DNA of 64,000 bases from Pelomonas sp. Root1237 (GTDB lineage: Bacteria; Pseudomonadota; Gammaproteobacteria; Burkholderiales; Burkholderiaceae_C), in contig NZ_LMDK01000017.1 in NCBI RefSeq assembly GCF_001425055.1, positions 445,502 to 509,501 of the forward strand, written 5' to 3'. The position numbers and the translations under genes were made by a program. Positions 1 through 9,346 of the stretch are shown here, piece by piece (position 1 is the first letter of the stretch; each line of letters opens with the position of its first letter). The notes under the pieces were generated by a model. The model ran no database searches, was not told where the DNA came from, and saw nothing but the letters and a program-made list of their open reading frames with translations.

Positions 1-2
1 CC

Positions 3-299
3 CTGGTTGTGCCGGTCATGGAGGAGCTGTTCTGGCGCAGCTTCCTGATGCGCTGGGTGCAGCATCCCGGCTTCGAGCGGGTCAACCCGCAGACAGTCGG
101 TGCGCGTGCCGTCGTGCTGTCCACCTTCGTCTTCACGCTGGCCCACACGCTGTGGCTGGCCGCCGTCGTCGCTGGCCTCGCCTACGCCTTGCTCTACCGC
201 AGGAACGGCAAGCTGTGGAGCGCCGTCATCGCGCATGCGGTGACGAATGGGCTGCTGGGCCTCTGGGTCATTTGGACCGGGCGTTGGGAGTTCTGGTGA
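3..299 (+). CDS. CPBP family intramembrane metalloprotease (5' end outside window)
   Basis: This is the C-terminal part of a CAAX-protease/bacteriocin-processing (CPBP, Abi) membrane protease; the frame is open to the window edge, so the start is missing. All three family motifs are visible: an EExxxR motif (EELFWR) near the visible start, an FxxxH motif (FTLAH), and a final HxxxN motif (HAVTN) in the last helix. In the family these residues bind the catalytic metal within the membrane. Members process prenylated proteins or peptides, or serve in bacteriocin self-immunity. The substrate here is unknown. The gene converges on a caspase-like protease gene. Confidence 0.85.
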   Translation: MVVPVMEELFWRSFLMRWVQHPGFERVNPQTVGARAVVLSTFVFTLAHTLWLAAVVAGLAYALLYRRNGKLWSAVIAHAVTNGLLGLWVIWTGRWEFW

Positions 300-359
300 G
301 GCTTGAGCCCCATCAAACGCTCCAGAGTCGCCGCACGGTAAATGCAGCAGAGCCGTGCG

Positions 360-1319
<960 letters not shown>

Positions 1320-1545
1320 GAGCTTCTCCCGCAAAGGTGGGCGCAGACTGTCCTTGCCCGGACGACGTTGTACGGTTCGGAGCGTCTGTTGAACTCGTCA
1401 AACTTGCGGAGGCCATTGCCGATGGACGCACCGCCGGGGGGCAATGCTTGCGAACATGCGTCGGAAACCCTAGCCAAAACAGGCCAGGCCGCGCGCAAGG
1501 CCGGCCTCGCCGAGCCTTATCCGGGAGCCTGATGCGGTCGTTTGC

Positions 1546-2316
1546 CTATCCAGCACGACCGGTGCGGCGCTGGCCCAGGCCCGGCCGCTCCAAGTCGCGG
1601 AACGCCTCGAAGATCCACGACCTCAGCCCGATGACCACGCTGTAGGGCCGCTTCTCAGAGGACGGCAGCTTCTGGTCAAGCAGATGCTGTCGGGCGAAGT
1701 CATCGGCCGTGCGCTGCAGCCGTTCGGCCAGCTCGCGCGCATGGCCGGCGCCGAACTCGCCATGCACCAGCGTCAGCAGCTCGCCTTCGCCATCGAAGCC
1801 GCCGGCGAAGAAATCGGCCATCACCCGCTCGCGGAAGAACTGCATGACCGGCCCCTGCGGCCGCCAGCGCAGCGTCTTGGCCACCTTGAGCTTGTAGCGG
1901 TTGTGCGGGCGCAGTTCGATGACGCCGAGACGGTCGAGCTGGGTCAGGGCCGCAACGGCATCGGACTCGGCAATGCGATAACGCGACAGCACATCCTCGA
2001 TGGCCCAGTGGCTCAGGCAACAGATGGCAACAAGCAGCAGCACGGGCGAGGCCACGACGGCACCCTCTTGCTCCAGCGTCAGCTCGCGCAAGGCCGGCGC
2101 CTGTTGCCCCAGGCGCGCGGCCAGCTCGGCGAACTCCAGCTTCAGCACGCGGCAGATCTCGTCCACACGCGACAGTGGCATCTCGCCGCCCGGCGCGAGC
2201 ATGCGCTTCACGCTGGACTCCGACAGGTCCAGGGCCAAGGCCAGCTCGGCATAGCTCAGGCCCTGCGTCTTCAGCTCGGCCTTGATGAGGGCCACCAGCG
2301 ATTGCGTGCTCGACAT
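1546..2316 (-). CDS. XRE-family helix-turn-helix transcriptional regulator
   Basis: This 256-residue cytoplasmic protein has an N-terminal helix-turn-helix domain (about residues 8-65, with the SYAELALALDLSESSVKRML core). The longer C-terminal half is an uncharacterised helical region that may bind an effector or dimerise. In Burkholderiales this architecture is usually annotated simply as helix-turn-helix transcriptional regulator. It is transcribed away from the YiaA-like gene, and the 200 bp between them would carry both promoters. Target genes cannot be told from the sequence. Confidence 0.8.
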   Translation of the reverse strand: MSSTQSLVALIKAELKTQGLSYAELALALDLSESSVKRMLAPGGEMPLSRVDEICRVLKLEFAELAARLGQQAPALRELTLEQEGAVVASPVLLLVAICCLSHWAIEDVLSRYRIAESDAVAALTQLDRLGVIELRPHNRYKLKVAKTLRWRPQGPVMQFFRERVMADFFAGGFDGEGELLTLVHGEFGAGHARELAERLQRTADDFARQHLLDQKLPSSEKRPYSVVIGLRSWIFEAFRDLERPGLGQRRTGRAG

Positions 2317-2515
2317 GAGGCGAGACGGTAGCGCATGACGGCACCGGCGGCTCTGCGCCTGTGCGACACGGCGCCATTTCTATCCGTCGGGCAGTGTCAT
2401 GAAGCGCTACTTTGCGGCGCTTGCCACGCGCCTTGGAACTATTCCCGAGGCCAGCCACCCCGGCTTCACGCAAGATCGCGGCCATCGCAACATTCGTTCA
2501 CAAGAAGACACCCGC

Positions 2516-2983
2516 ATGGCTCAAACCCCTTTCATCCGCCGCGACACCAACGCCTGGCGCCTGCAAGTCTGGATCTCCTTCGGCCTCAGCGTCACGCTGT
2601 GCGGCTCGGGGCTGGCCTGGCTGCCGGGGCAGGATCTGGACCGCGCCTTCATGGTCATGGGCTATGTGTTCTGCCTTTCCACCGCCTTTGCGCTGGCCAA
2701 GTTCATCCGCGACAACCAGGACCGCCAGGTCGACACGCCGATGTGGCGCCTCGTTGTCTGGTGCGGCTTCGCGCTCGCCATGGGCCTCACCGGCTGGGGC
2801 CTGTGGCGCATGGAGATCCAGCCCGTCTGGAAGGCCTATCTCGGCGTCTGCTGGCTCTACCTGATCTCCAACGTCTTCACGCTCGCCAAGATGCTGCGCG
2901 ACGCCCACGATGCCGACATGCTCGAAGCCCGCATGCAGGGCCGCCGTGAAGCGGCTGCGCAGGCTGACGCCGCAGCCCAATAA
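2516..2983 (+). CDS. YiaA/YiaB-type inner membrane protein
   Basis: This 155-residue protein has four predicted hydrophobic helices arranged as two copies of the YiaAB two-helix unit (W-x2-S-F-G-type first helix, then GYxFxLSxAFALAKFIRD). It resembles the E. coli inner membrane proteins YiaA and YiaB, whose function is unknown. The C-terminus is a short charged, alanine-rich tail. ATG at 2516 was chosen because the family motif begins just after it; the frame extends upstream to 2399 without family sequence. It is followed 15 nt later by a small exported protein and a DUF2145 protein, which look co-transcribed. Confidence 0.8.
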   Translation: MAQTPFIRRDTNAWRLQVWISFGLSVTLCGSGLAWLPGQDLDRAFMVMGYVFCLSTAFALAKFIRDNQDRQVDTPMWRLVVWCGFALAMGLTGWGLWRMEIQPVWKAYLGVCWLYLISNVFTLAKMLRDAHDADMLEARMQGRREAAAQADAAAQ

Positions 2984-2998
2984 CCCAAGGAGCCTTTG

Positions 2999-3439
2999 AT
3001 GAAGCGCCTGCTCGCCCTCTCCAGCCTGTCACTCGCCCTGGCCCTGCCCGCCCAGGCCCACAACAGCCCGTCCGAGGCCAGCGCGGTGCTGTCCCTGGCG
3101 CCCGTCGTGCTGTCGGTCGGCGCGGTCAGCGCCGGCGGCGTCGCACTCAGCGCCATCCCCGCCGGCATCCTGTCGGCCGGCGTGACGTTGGTGGTGGTGT
3201 CCGTCGAGGTCGTCGGCAGCGCGACGGTCTGGGTCCTGGAGCGCGCCTCCGACGGCGCCCGCATCAGCATCAAGGCCGCCGGCAAACTGGCCGAGGGCGT
3301 CGTCGTGTCCACCGGTGCGGCCGTCGTCGTCTCCGTCATCGGCGCGGGCACCCTGCTGTCCGCCGCCGGCGAGGTCATCGCCTTCATCCCCAATGAGATC
3401 GGCAAGGCCCTGCTCTACAACGAGCAGGTGAGCCGTTGA
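2999..3439 (+). CDS. Small exported hydrophobic protein, unknown function
   Basis: This 146-residue protein starts at ATG 2999, with an AAGGAG ribosome-binding site 6 nt upstream. It has a clear Sec signal peptide (about residues 1-21, ending AQAHN). A glycine/valine/serine-rich hydrophobic stretch (about 30-75) and another (about 100-125) follow, so it may be a periplasmic protein anchored in or associated with a membrane. I do not recognise a family. Its stop overlaps the TTG start of the DUF2145 gene by 4 nt (TTGA), which argues for translational coupling and a shared job. Confidence 0.7.
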   Translation: MKRLLALSSLSLALALPAQAHNSPSEASAVLSLAPVVLSVGAVSAGGVALSAIPAGILSAGVTLVVVSVEVVGSATVWVLERASDGARISIKAAGKLAEGVVVSTGAAVVVSVIGAGTLLSAAGEVIAFIPNEIGKALLYNEQVSR

Positions 3440-4221
3440 GGCAGGCCCTCGCCCTGGCCGGCGCACTGGCTGTCGCAACCGCCGCCCACGCCGGCCGGCC
3501 TTGCGAGGAGAAGCAGCCAACGGCGCGCCAGATCGAGCAGGGGCTCAACCTCGCCCAGGCCACGGCCCGCCAGCTCGATGCCAGCGGCGCCCAGGTCGTC
3601 GTCCTGGCTCGCGCGGGGCAGGACCTCTCCAAATACGGCCTGCAATGGTCCCACCTGGGCTTTGTGTACAAGGACACGACGCAGCAGCCGGCCGTCTGGC
3701 GCGTCATGCACAAGCTCAACAACTGCGGCACCGACCATGCGGCGCTGTATCGCCAGGGTCTCGGTGAGTTCTTCCTCGACAACCCGCACCGCTACCAGGC
3801 CGCCTTTGCCGTGCTCAAGCCTGAGTTGCAGCAGGCCTTGCTGCCCGTGCTGACGGACAACAGCCGTGTGGCGCGTTTCAACGAGCGCCGCTACAGCATG
3901 GTGGCCTATGCCTTCGGCACCACCTACCAGCAGAGCAACCAGTGGGTGCTGGAGACCCTGGCAGGCAGCGCGGCACCGAGCGTGAACAATCGCCGCGACG
4001 CGCAGAGTTGGCTGAAGGCCCAGGGCTACCAGCCTACCGACCTGCACCTGTCCACGCTGACCCGCCTGGGCGGGCGCATGACCCAGGCCAACATCGCTTT
4101 CGACGATCATCCGAGCGCGCGTCGTTTCAGCAGCCATATCGACACAGTCACCGTGGATTCGATGTTCACGTGGATGCAGCGCGCCGGCCTGTCCCAATCA
4201 CCCCAACTCGTCCAGCAATGA
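3436..4221 (+). CDS. DUF2145 family exported protein
   Basis: This 261-residue protein has a signal peptide (about residues 1-19, cut near AHAG). The rest matches the DUF2145 family: an RQLDASGAQVVVLARAGQDLS segment, a YGLQWSHLGFVYKD segment, and a C-terminal region ending near the domain limit. The family is common in Proteobacteria and uncharacterised; the sequence has the look of a periplasmic enzyme but no proven activity. It begins with TTG inside the preceding gene's stop codon. The only other nearby candidate start (GTG) is out of frame, so the TTG start is likely real. Confidence 0.85.
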   Translation: MRQALALAGALAVATAAHAGRPCEEKQPTARQIEQGLNLAQATARQLDASGAQVVVLARAGQDLSKYGLQWSHLGFVYKDTTQQPAVWRVMHKLNNCGTDHAALYRQGLGEFFLDNPHRYQAAFAVLKPELQQALLPVLTDNSRVARFNERRYSMVAYAFGTTYQQSNQWVLETLAGSAAPSVNNRRDAQSWLKAQGYQPTDLHLSTLTRLGGRMTQANIAFDDHPSARRFSSHIDTVTVDSMFTWMQRAGLSQSPQLVQQ

Positions 4222-4235
4222 CGGAATAGCCCACC

Positions 4236-4312
4236 CCCTACCGGCTTCGCCGGCCCCCTCAAGGGGGCACCGCCAGTGGACCGGCAAAGCCGGATCCACG
4301 GCAGTCACTGGG
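4236..4312. repeat. Palindromic intergenic repeat-like element
   Basis: Three nested short palindromes occur in a row between convergently spaced genes: CCGGCTTCGCCGG, CCCCCTCAAGGGGG, and GTGGACCGGC-AAA-GCCGGATCCAC (one bulge). The arrangement resembles GC-rich palindromic intergenic repeats seen in Burkholderiales genomes, possibly acting as a factor-independent stop for the upstream operon. No T-run follows, so a classic terminator is not supported. Copy number in the genome cannot be judged from one window. Confidence 0.4.
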
Positions 4313-4355
4313 TGGTGCACCATGACTCGGCCCATCCCCCTCTCCGGAACAACGC

Positions 4356-6260
4356 ATGTCTGATCCTCATTCGCATCCGAATCAATTTGCGCTGCTGGGC
4401 CAGCGCCGCTTCGCGCCCTTCTTCTGGACGCAGTTCCTCGGCGCCGCGAACGACAACGTCTTCAAGTTCGCGTTCACGCTGATGATCACCTACCAGCTGC
4501 AGCTGGACTGGCTGCCGTCCAAGATGGCGGGCCTGGTCATCGGGGCGCTGTTCATCCTGCCCTATGTGCTGTTCTCGGCCACCAGCGGCCAGCTGGCCGA
4601 CAAGCACGACAAGGCCAGGCTGATGCAGCTCGTCAAGAGCCTGGAGATCGCCATCATGGTGATCGCGGCCTGGGGCTTCTACGCCGCCAATGTGCCGGCG
4701 CTGCTGGGCTGCGTCTTCCTGATGGGCCTGCACTCGACGCTGTTCGGCCCGGTCAAGTACGCCTACATGCCGCAGCAGCTCAGCGAGCGCGAGCTGACCG
4801 GCGGCAATGGCATGGTGGAGATGGGCACCTTCGTCGCCATCCTGCTGGGGCAGCTGCTTGGCGGCATCCTGGTCGACACGCCGATCGTTGGCCCGCAGCA
4901 TGTGGCCTGGGCCTGCCTGGCGCTGGCCGTGGCCGGCCGCGTGACCGCGCAGGCCATTCCCACCAGCCCGTCAACCGACCCGAATCTGGTCATCAACTGG
5001 AACCCCTTCACCGAGACCTGGCGCAACCTCAAGCTCGCGCATGAAGGCCTGGCGGTGTTTCGCTCGCTGCTGGGCATTTCGTGGATGTGGTTCTTCGGCG
5101 CCGTGTTCCTGAGCAACTTTCCGGCCTTCGCCAAGGAGGTGCTGCACGGCAGCCCGCAGGTGGCATCTCTGTTGCTGGCGGTGTTCTCCATCGGCATCGG
5201 TATCGGCTCGCTGATGTGCGAGATGCTGTCCAAGCGCCATGTCGAGATCGGCCTCGTACCACTGGGCGCCATCGGCATGAGCGTGTTCGCCATTGACCTC
5301 TATTTCGCCGCCTCGGGCCTGCCCGCGGCGGCGCCCTACAGCGTCAGCACCTTCCTGGCCGTGACCGCGCACTGGCGCGTGCTGGCCGACCTGACGCTGC
5401 TGGCCCTGTTCGCCGGCCTCTACAGCGTGCCCATGTATGCGCTGATCCAGCTGCGCGCCCAGCCCAGCCACCGCGCCCGCATCATTGCGGCCAACAACAT
5501 CCTGAACGCGGTCTTCATGATCGCCAGCTCCGTCATCGCCGGCGCCATGCTGGGCGCGGGGCTGACCATCCCGCAGATCTTCCTGGCCGTCGGCATCGCC
5601 AACGCGATCGTCGCGTTCTACATCTTCCTCATCGTGCCGGAGTACCTGCTGCGCTTCGCTGCCTTCGTGCTGACGCGCATCGTCTATCGCTTCCGCGTCG
5701 TCAACGACGAGCGCATTCCCACCACCGGCCCGGCCGTGCTGGTGTGCAACCACGTCAGCTTCGTCGACGCCGTGCTGCTGATGGCCGCCAGCCCTCGGCC
5801 CATCCGCTTCCTGATGGACGCGCAGATCTTCCGCATCCCCGTGCTCGGCTGGATGTTCAAGCTCGCCAAGGCCATTCCGATCGCGCCGCAGAAGACCGAC
5901 CCGGCCACCTATGAAGCCGCCTTCGCGGCCGCCCGGGCCGTGCTGGCCGATGGCGAGATGGTCTGCATCTTCCCCGAGGGCGGCATCACGCGCGACGGCG
6001 AGCTGCAGCCTTTCAAGGGCGGCGTCATGAAGCTCATCGAAGGCATGCCCGAGGTGCCCGTCATCCCGATGGCGCTGGGCAATCTGTGGGGCAGCTATTT
6101 CTCGCGCGTCGAGGGCGGCAAGGCGATGGTCAAGCCGATGCGGCGCGGGGTGTGGAGCCCGGTCAGCCTGACAGTGGACCGGCCGATGCCGATGGCCACC
6201 GTGTCGCCTGATGGCCTGCGCACGCGGGTGCAGACCTTGCTCGCAGGAGCTGCATCATGA
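4356..6260 (+). CDS. MFS transporter (LplT-like) fused to 1-acyl-glycerol-3-phosphate acyltransferase (PlsC-like)
   Basis: This is a 634-residue two-domain inner membrane protein. Residues about 15-420 form a 12-helix major-facilitator domain resembling the lysophospholipid flippase LplT (opening FAPFFWTQFLGAANDNVFKF). Residues about 440-625 are a cytoplasmic PlsC-type acyltransferase with the HX4D catalytic motif (NHVSFVD, His466/Asp471) and FPEGG (about 539-543) for glycerophosphate binding. In E. coli, LplT is a separate protein that works with Aas, an acyltransferase/acyl-ACP synthetase; here the synthetase domain is absent. The likely role is to flip lysophospholipid inward and re-acylate it. 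It heads a four-gene operon whose next start (ATGA, 6257) overlaps its stop. Confidence 0.88.
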   Translation: MSDPHSHPNQFALLGQRRFAPFFWTQFLGAANDNVFKFAFTLMITYQLQLDWLPSKMAGLVIGALFILPYVLFSATSGQLADKHDKARLMQLVKSLEIAIMVIAAWGFYAANVPALLGCVFLMGLHSTLFGPVKYAYMPQQLSERELTGGNGMVEMGTFVAILLGQLLGGILVDTPIVGPQHVAWACLALAVAGRVTAQAIPTSPSTDPNLVINWNPFTETWRNLKLAHEGLAVFRSLLGISWMWFFGAVFLSNFPAFAKEVLHGSPQVASLLLAVFSIGIGIGSLMCEMLSKRHVEIGLVPLGAIGMSVFAIDLYFAASGLPAAAPYSVSTFLAVTAHWRVLADLTLLALFAGLYSVPMYALIQLRAQPSHRARIIAANNILNAVFMIASSVIAGAMLGAGLTIPQIFLAVGIANAIVAFYIFLIVPEYLLRFAAFVLTRIVYRFRVVNDERIPTTGPAVLVCNHVSFVDAVLLMAASPRPIRFLMDAQIFRIPVLGWMFKLAKAIPIAPQKTDPATYEAAFAAARAVLADGEMVCIFPEGGITRDGELQPFKGGVMKLIEGMPEVPVIPMALGNLWGSYFSRVEGGKAMVKPMRRGVWSPVSLTVDRPMPMATVSPDGLRTRVQTLLAGAAS

Positions 6261-6511
6261 GCGACGCCCAGACCTCCTTCGGCCGCTTCGTCCTCGTCTG
6301 CATCCTGGTCGTCGCGACGCTGGGCTTCGGCCTCGCCGGCCTGTGCGGCGGCGTGTTCACCGTGGGCGCTTTGCCCGATCTGTTCTCGAAAGGCCCGGAG
6401 AACTACTCCACCGCCATGCTGGTCATCTCCGTGCCCAGCCTGCTGATCGGCGGTGGCCTGGCCTGGCTGTGCGGACGCAAGCTGGCCCGGATGTTCAGCA
6501 GCAGAGATTGA
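6257..6511 (+). CDS. Small two-helix membrane protein in lipid operon
   Basis: This 84-residue protein has two clear hydrophobic helices (about residues 10-36 and 50-72) joined by a short polar loop (LPDLFSKGPENYST), with a basic C-terminal end. I do not recognise a family. It starts in an ATGA overlap with the acyltransferase gene and ends in a TTGA overlap with the Lgt-like gene. It is therefore translationally coupled on both sides, which suggests a subunit or accessory factor of the same membrane process. Confidence 0.7.
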   Translation: MSDAQTSFGRFVLVCILVVATLGFGLAGLCGGVFTVGALPDLFSKGPENYSTAMLVISVPSLLIGGGLAWLCGRKLARMFSSRD

Positions 6512-7251
6512 TCGCCGACGCCACCACCGCCGCCTGGGTGCACAGCGCCTTCGCCTATGCCGGCATGGCCCTTGGCGCGGCAATGTGGCGCGGGACGCTG
6601 AAACGTCGGGACCGCGGCGGCGCATTGGCGCCTGGGAATTTCGGTGTCCTCGTCGGCCTGCTGATCGGCGCGGCCCTGGGCAACAAACTCGTCTTCCTCA
6701 TCGAGCGGCCCGATGTGGCAGCAGCTCTCTGGCAGGGCGGCCAACTCATGCTGCCCGGCCAAAGCATCGTCGGCGGCCTGCTGGGCGGGCTTCTTGGCGT
6801 GGAGATCGCCAAGAAGCTGACCGGCCAAACCCGCAGCACCGGCGACGCCATGGTGCTTCCCATCGCCGTCGGCCTCGCCATTGGTCGCATCGGCTGCTTC
6901 CTCGCCGGCCTGCATGACGACACCTACGGGCTGCCGACGGCGTTGCTCTGGGGCGTGGACTTCGGCGACGGCATCCCGCGGCACCCAACCCAGCTCTACG
7001 AGATCGCCGTCGTGCTGGTCCTCGGCATCACGCTGAGCCGCGCGCGCTTCACCACACCCGGCCTGGCCTTCAAGCTCTTCCTGAGCGCCTACCTGCTGTG
7101 GCGCTTCGCAGTCGAATTCCTCAAGCCCGTGCCGGTCCCTTATCCGCTCGGCCTGTCCGGCATCCAATGGACCTGCCTCATCGCGCTCGCCGTCTACACC
7201 CCCATCGTGCTGCGCGCCTGGCGCCGGCCGCCCTTGCTCGCCACGCCATGA
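6508..7251 (+). CDS. Prolipoprotein diacylglyceryl transferase (Lgt)-like membrane protein
   Basis: This 247-residue polytopic membrane protein has recognisable Lgt sequence blocks: SIVGGLLGGLLG (aligning with the FHGGLIG block), GRIGCFLAG (126-134, the GRIGNF signature), RHPTQLYE (158-165) and WRFAVEFLK (R199, aligning with the essential Arg239 of E. coli Lgt). The His of HGG (His103 in E. coli) is replaced by Val88 and the Asn of GRIGNF by Cys130, so it is probably not the housekeeping Lgt. The start is a TTG overlapping the previous stop (TTGA). It ends in an ATGA overlap with a radical SAM gene. It may use a phospholipid, such as phosphatidylglycerol, in a different transfer reaction; this is inference. 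Confidence 0.75.
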   Translation: MIADATTAAWVHSAFAYAGMALGAAMWRGTLKRRDRGGALAPGNFGVLVGLLIGAALGNKLVFLIERPDVAAALWQGGQLMLPGQSIVGGLLGGLLGVEIAKKLTGQTRSTGDAMVLPIAVGLAIGRIGCFLAGLHDDTYGLPTALLWGVDFGDGIPRHPTQLYEIAVVLVLGITLSRARFTTPGLAFKLFLSAYLLWRFAVEFLKPVPVPYPLGLSGIQWTCLIALAVYTPIVLRAWRRPPLLATP

Positions 7252-8717
7252 CCCGCAAAGTCCGTCCCTACCTGTTCTACGACACGACGCAGTCCGTCTG
7301 CACGACCTGCCTGCGCCCTGTCGAAGCCAAGATCCTCATCAAGGACGATCACGTCTACATGGACAAATGGTGCCCCGCCCACGGCACCGAGCGCGTGCTG
7401 GTCAGCGACGACGCGGCCTACTACCGGCAGTGCCGCGAGGTGTTCGTCAAGCCACCGGAGATGCCGCAGAGATTCGCGACGCCGATGAAGTACGGCTGCC
7501 CCTATGACTGCGGCCTGTGCCCCGACCACATGCAGCACAGCTGCCTGTCCCTCATCGAGATCAGCGACCACTGCAATCTGCGCTGCCCGACCTGCTATGC
7601 GGGCTCAGGCCCCGAGCGGCTCAGCCACCGCACGATGGAGGAAGTCATCGCGATGCTGGATGCCGTTGTTGCCAGCGAGGGCGAGGCCGATGTCGTGCAG
7701 ATCTCCGGCGGCGAGCCGACGCTGCACCCGCAGTTCTTCGACATCCTGGATGCTGCCAAGGCCCGGCCCATCAAGCACCTGATGGTCAACACCAACGGTC
7801 TGCGCATCGCCCAGGACGAAGCCTTTGCCGAGCGGCTGGCAGGCTATGCACCGGGGCTGGAGGTGTACCTGCAGTTCGACTCGCTGCGGCGCGAGGCGCT
7901 GATGGACCTGCGTGGCGCCGACCTGCGCGGGCCGCATGACGCTGCGCTGGCCAGGCTGGACGCGCTGGGCATCTCGACAACGCTGGTCATGACGGTCAAG
8001 CGCGGCGTCAACGACGACGAGATCGGCGACGTCATCCGCCACGGCCAGAGCTACGCCTGCGTGCGCGGCGTGACGCTGCAGCCCATCCAGAACGCCGGCC
8101 GCGTCGAGGCCTACGACGCCGCGAAGCACCGCCTCACCGTCAGCGAGCTGCGCCGCCGCATCGCCGAGCAGAGCGGTGTGTTCACGCTGGCCGACGTGCT
8201 GCCGGTGCCCTGCAACCCCGACACGCTGGCGATGGCCTACGCGCTGCGCAGCCAGGACAAAGAGAAGGGCCTGGTGCCCCTGACCCGCTTCCTCGACGCC
8301 GCCACGCTGCTGTCCGGCGACCGCAGCACCATCGTCTTCGAGGGCGACCCGGCGCTGAAGGCCTCGGTCTTCAAGCTGTTCTCCACCAACCACTCGCCCG
8401 AGAGCCAGTCCAACTGCCTGTCCGAGCTGCTGTGCTGCCTGCCCAAGATCGACGCGCCCCAGCTCAGCTACCGCGACGTCTTCCGCGTGCTGATCGTGCA
8501 GTTCATGGACGCCCAATCGCTGGACATCCGCGCGCTGAAGAAGAGCTGCATTCACATCGCCCGGCCGGACGGCCGCATGGTGCCCTTCGAGGCCTACAAC
8601 CTGTTCTATCGCGACGAGCGCCAGGCCGAGCTGGCTCACATCCGCGCCGAGATCGATGCGCAGCGCGAGCAGCGCCTGCACTTCAAGCCGAAGGCGGTTC
8701 CACTCGTGCGCGCCTGA
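7248..8717 (+). CDS. Radical SAM protein of the MJ0619 / tetraether lipid synthase (Tes)-like family
   Basis: This 489-residue cytoplasmic or membrane-peripheral enzyme contains an N-terminal rubredoxin-like set (C18xxC21 and C42), an auxiliary C84-x3-C88-x2-C91 plus C99, and the canonical radical SAM C109-x3-C113-x2-C116 motif (CNLRCPTC). After the TIM-barrel SISGGEPTLHP-type block, the C-terminus carries further cysteines (about residues 385-400) and a family-type ending (PDGRMVPFEAYNLFYR). This multi-cluster layout is that of the MJ0619 family, whose archaeal member Tes joins lipid tails by radical C-C coupling. The gene overlaps the Lgt-like gene by 4 nt. Joining, methylating or desaturating lipid chains is the natural hypothesis. 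ATG 7248 was preferred to upstream in-frame codons for that overlap. Confidence 0.85.
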   Translation: MTRKVRPYLFYDTTQSVCTTCLRPVEAKILIKDDHVYMDKWCPAHGTERVLVSDDAAYYRQCREVFVKPPEMPQRFATPMKYGCPYDCGLCPDHMQHSCLSLIEISDHCNLRCPTCYAGSGPERLSHRTMEEVIAMLDAVVASEGEADVVQISGGEPTLHPQFFDILDAAKARPIKHLMVNTNGLRIAQDEAFAERLAGYAPGLEVYLQFDSLRREALMDLRGADLRGPHDAALARLDALGISTTLVMTVKRGVNDDEIGDVIRHGQSYACVRGVTLQPIQNAGRVEAYDAAKHRLTVSELRRRIAEQSGVFTLADVLPVPCNPDTLAMAYALRSQDKEKGLVPLTRFLDAATLLSGDRSTIVFEGDPALKASVFKLFSTNHSPESQSNCLSELLCCLPKIDAPQLSYRDVFRVLIVQFMDAQSLDIRALKKSCIHIARPDGRMVPFEAYNLFYRDERQAELAHIRAEIDAQREQRLHFKPKAVPLVRA

Positions 8718-9192
8718 ACAACCGCTTCACCCTCAGCTTGATCGCCCGCGCGGTACGCCAGGCCGAGCTGGCCCGCACCCAGGCCAGCAGCTCGGTCTTC
8801 CAGGCCGTCCAGCGAGCATAGAAGCGGGCGAACCAGGGCAGCTGCATCAGCGCCGGCTGGATGAGCTGGAACAACCATGCCAGCAACGCCGTGCCCAGCA
8901 GTTTGGCCGCAACGACGATGCCCACGCCCAGCATGACGTGGCCCTCGGCCACCAGCCAGACGGCAGCCAGCTTGATCGGCAGGATCAGCAGGCTGGGCAG
9001 CACCAGCACGACGAAAGCCCAGCGCGGCGGCAGGCGCTGGAGCAGGGCCTCGAACTGGCGGATGAGCGGCAGCTTGGCCAGCAGCGCGAAGACGCGCCGC
9101 AACGGCTCCCAACCCCATTCCTCGAACAGGATGAGCAGGGCCAGGACGACGCGGATGAGCCAGCGCAGCGGAGCGAGCATCGACTTCAACAT
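8683..9192 (-). CDS. Conserved membrane protein, unknown function
   Basis: This 169-residue protein has hydrophobic stretches at about residues 10-25, 58-85 and 88-115 and a strongly basic, arginine-rich C-terminus (about 145-165). That pattern fits a small inner membrane protein with a cytoplasmic tail. It converges on the radical SAM gene, overlapping its 3' end by 35 nt. I know similar sequences only as hypothetical proteins of Burkholderiales. Confidence 0.65.
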   Translation of the reverse strand: MLKSMLAPLRWLIRVVLALLILFEEWGWEPLRRVFALLAKLPLIRQFEALLQRLPPRWAFVVLVLPSLLILPIKLAAVWLVAEGHVMLGVGIVVAAKLLGTALLAWLFQLIQPALMQLPWFARFYARWTAWKTELLAWVRASSAWRTARAIKLRVKRLFRRARVEPPSA

Positions 9193-9346
9193 GGTCGGGG
9201 ATCATGCCAGGGCGACGACGCAGTGCCAGAATCCCGGCGGCCCGTTGCGCCGGCCCGATTCCAGGCCATGGACGACCCGGTTTTTCCAGCTGCGTGGCAC
9301 CCCCACCGGGGATCTGTCCGCCGGGCAAGGGTGATGCAGGCGATCG

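Noticed and set aside
6508-7251. Housekeeping lgt
   Set aside because: The HGG His and the GRIGNF Asn are replaced (Val88, Cys130), and the gene sits in a lipid-type operon; called Lgt-like only.
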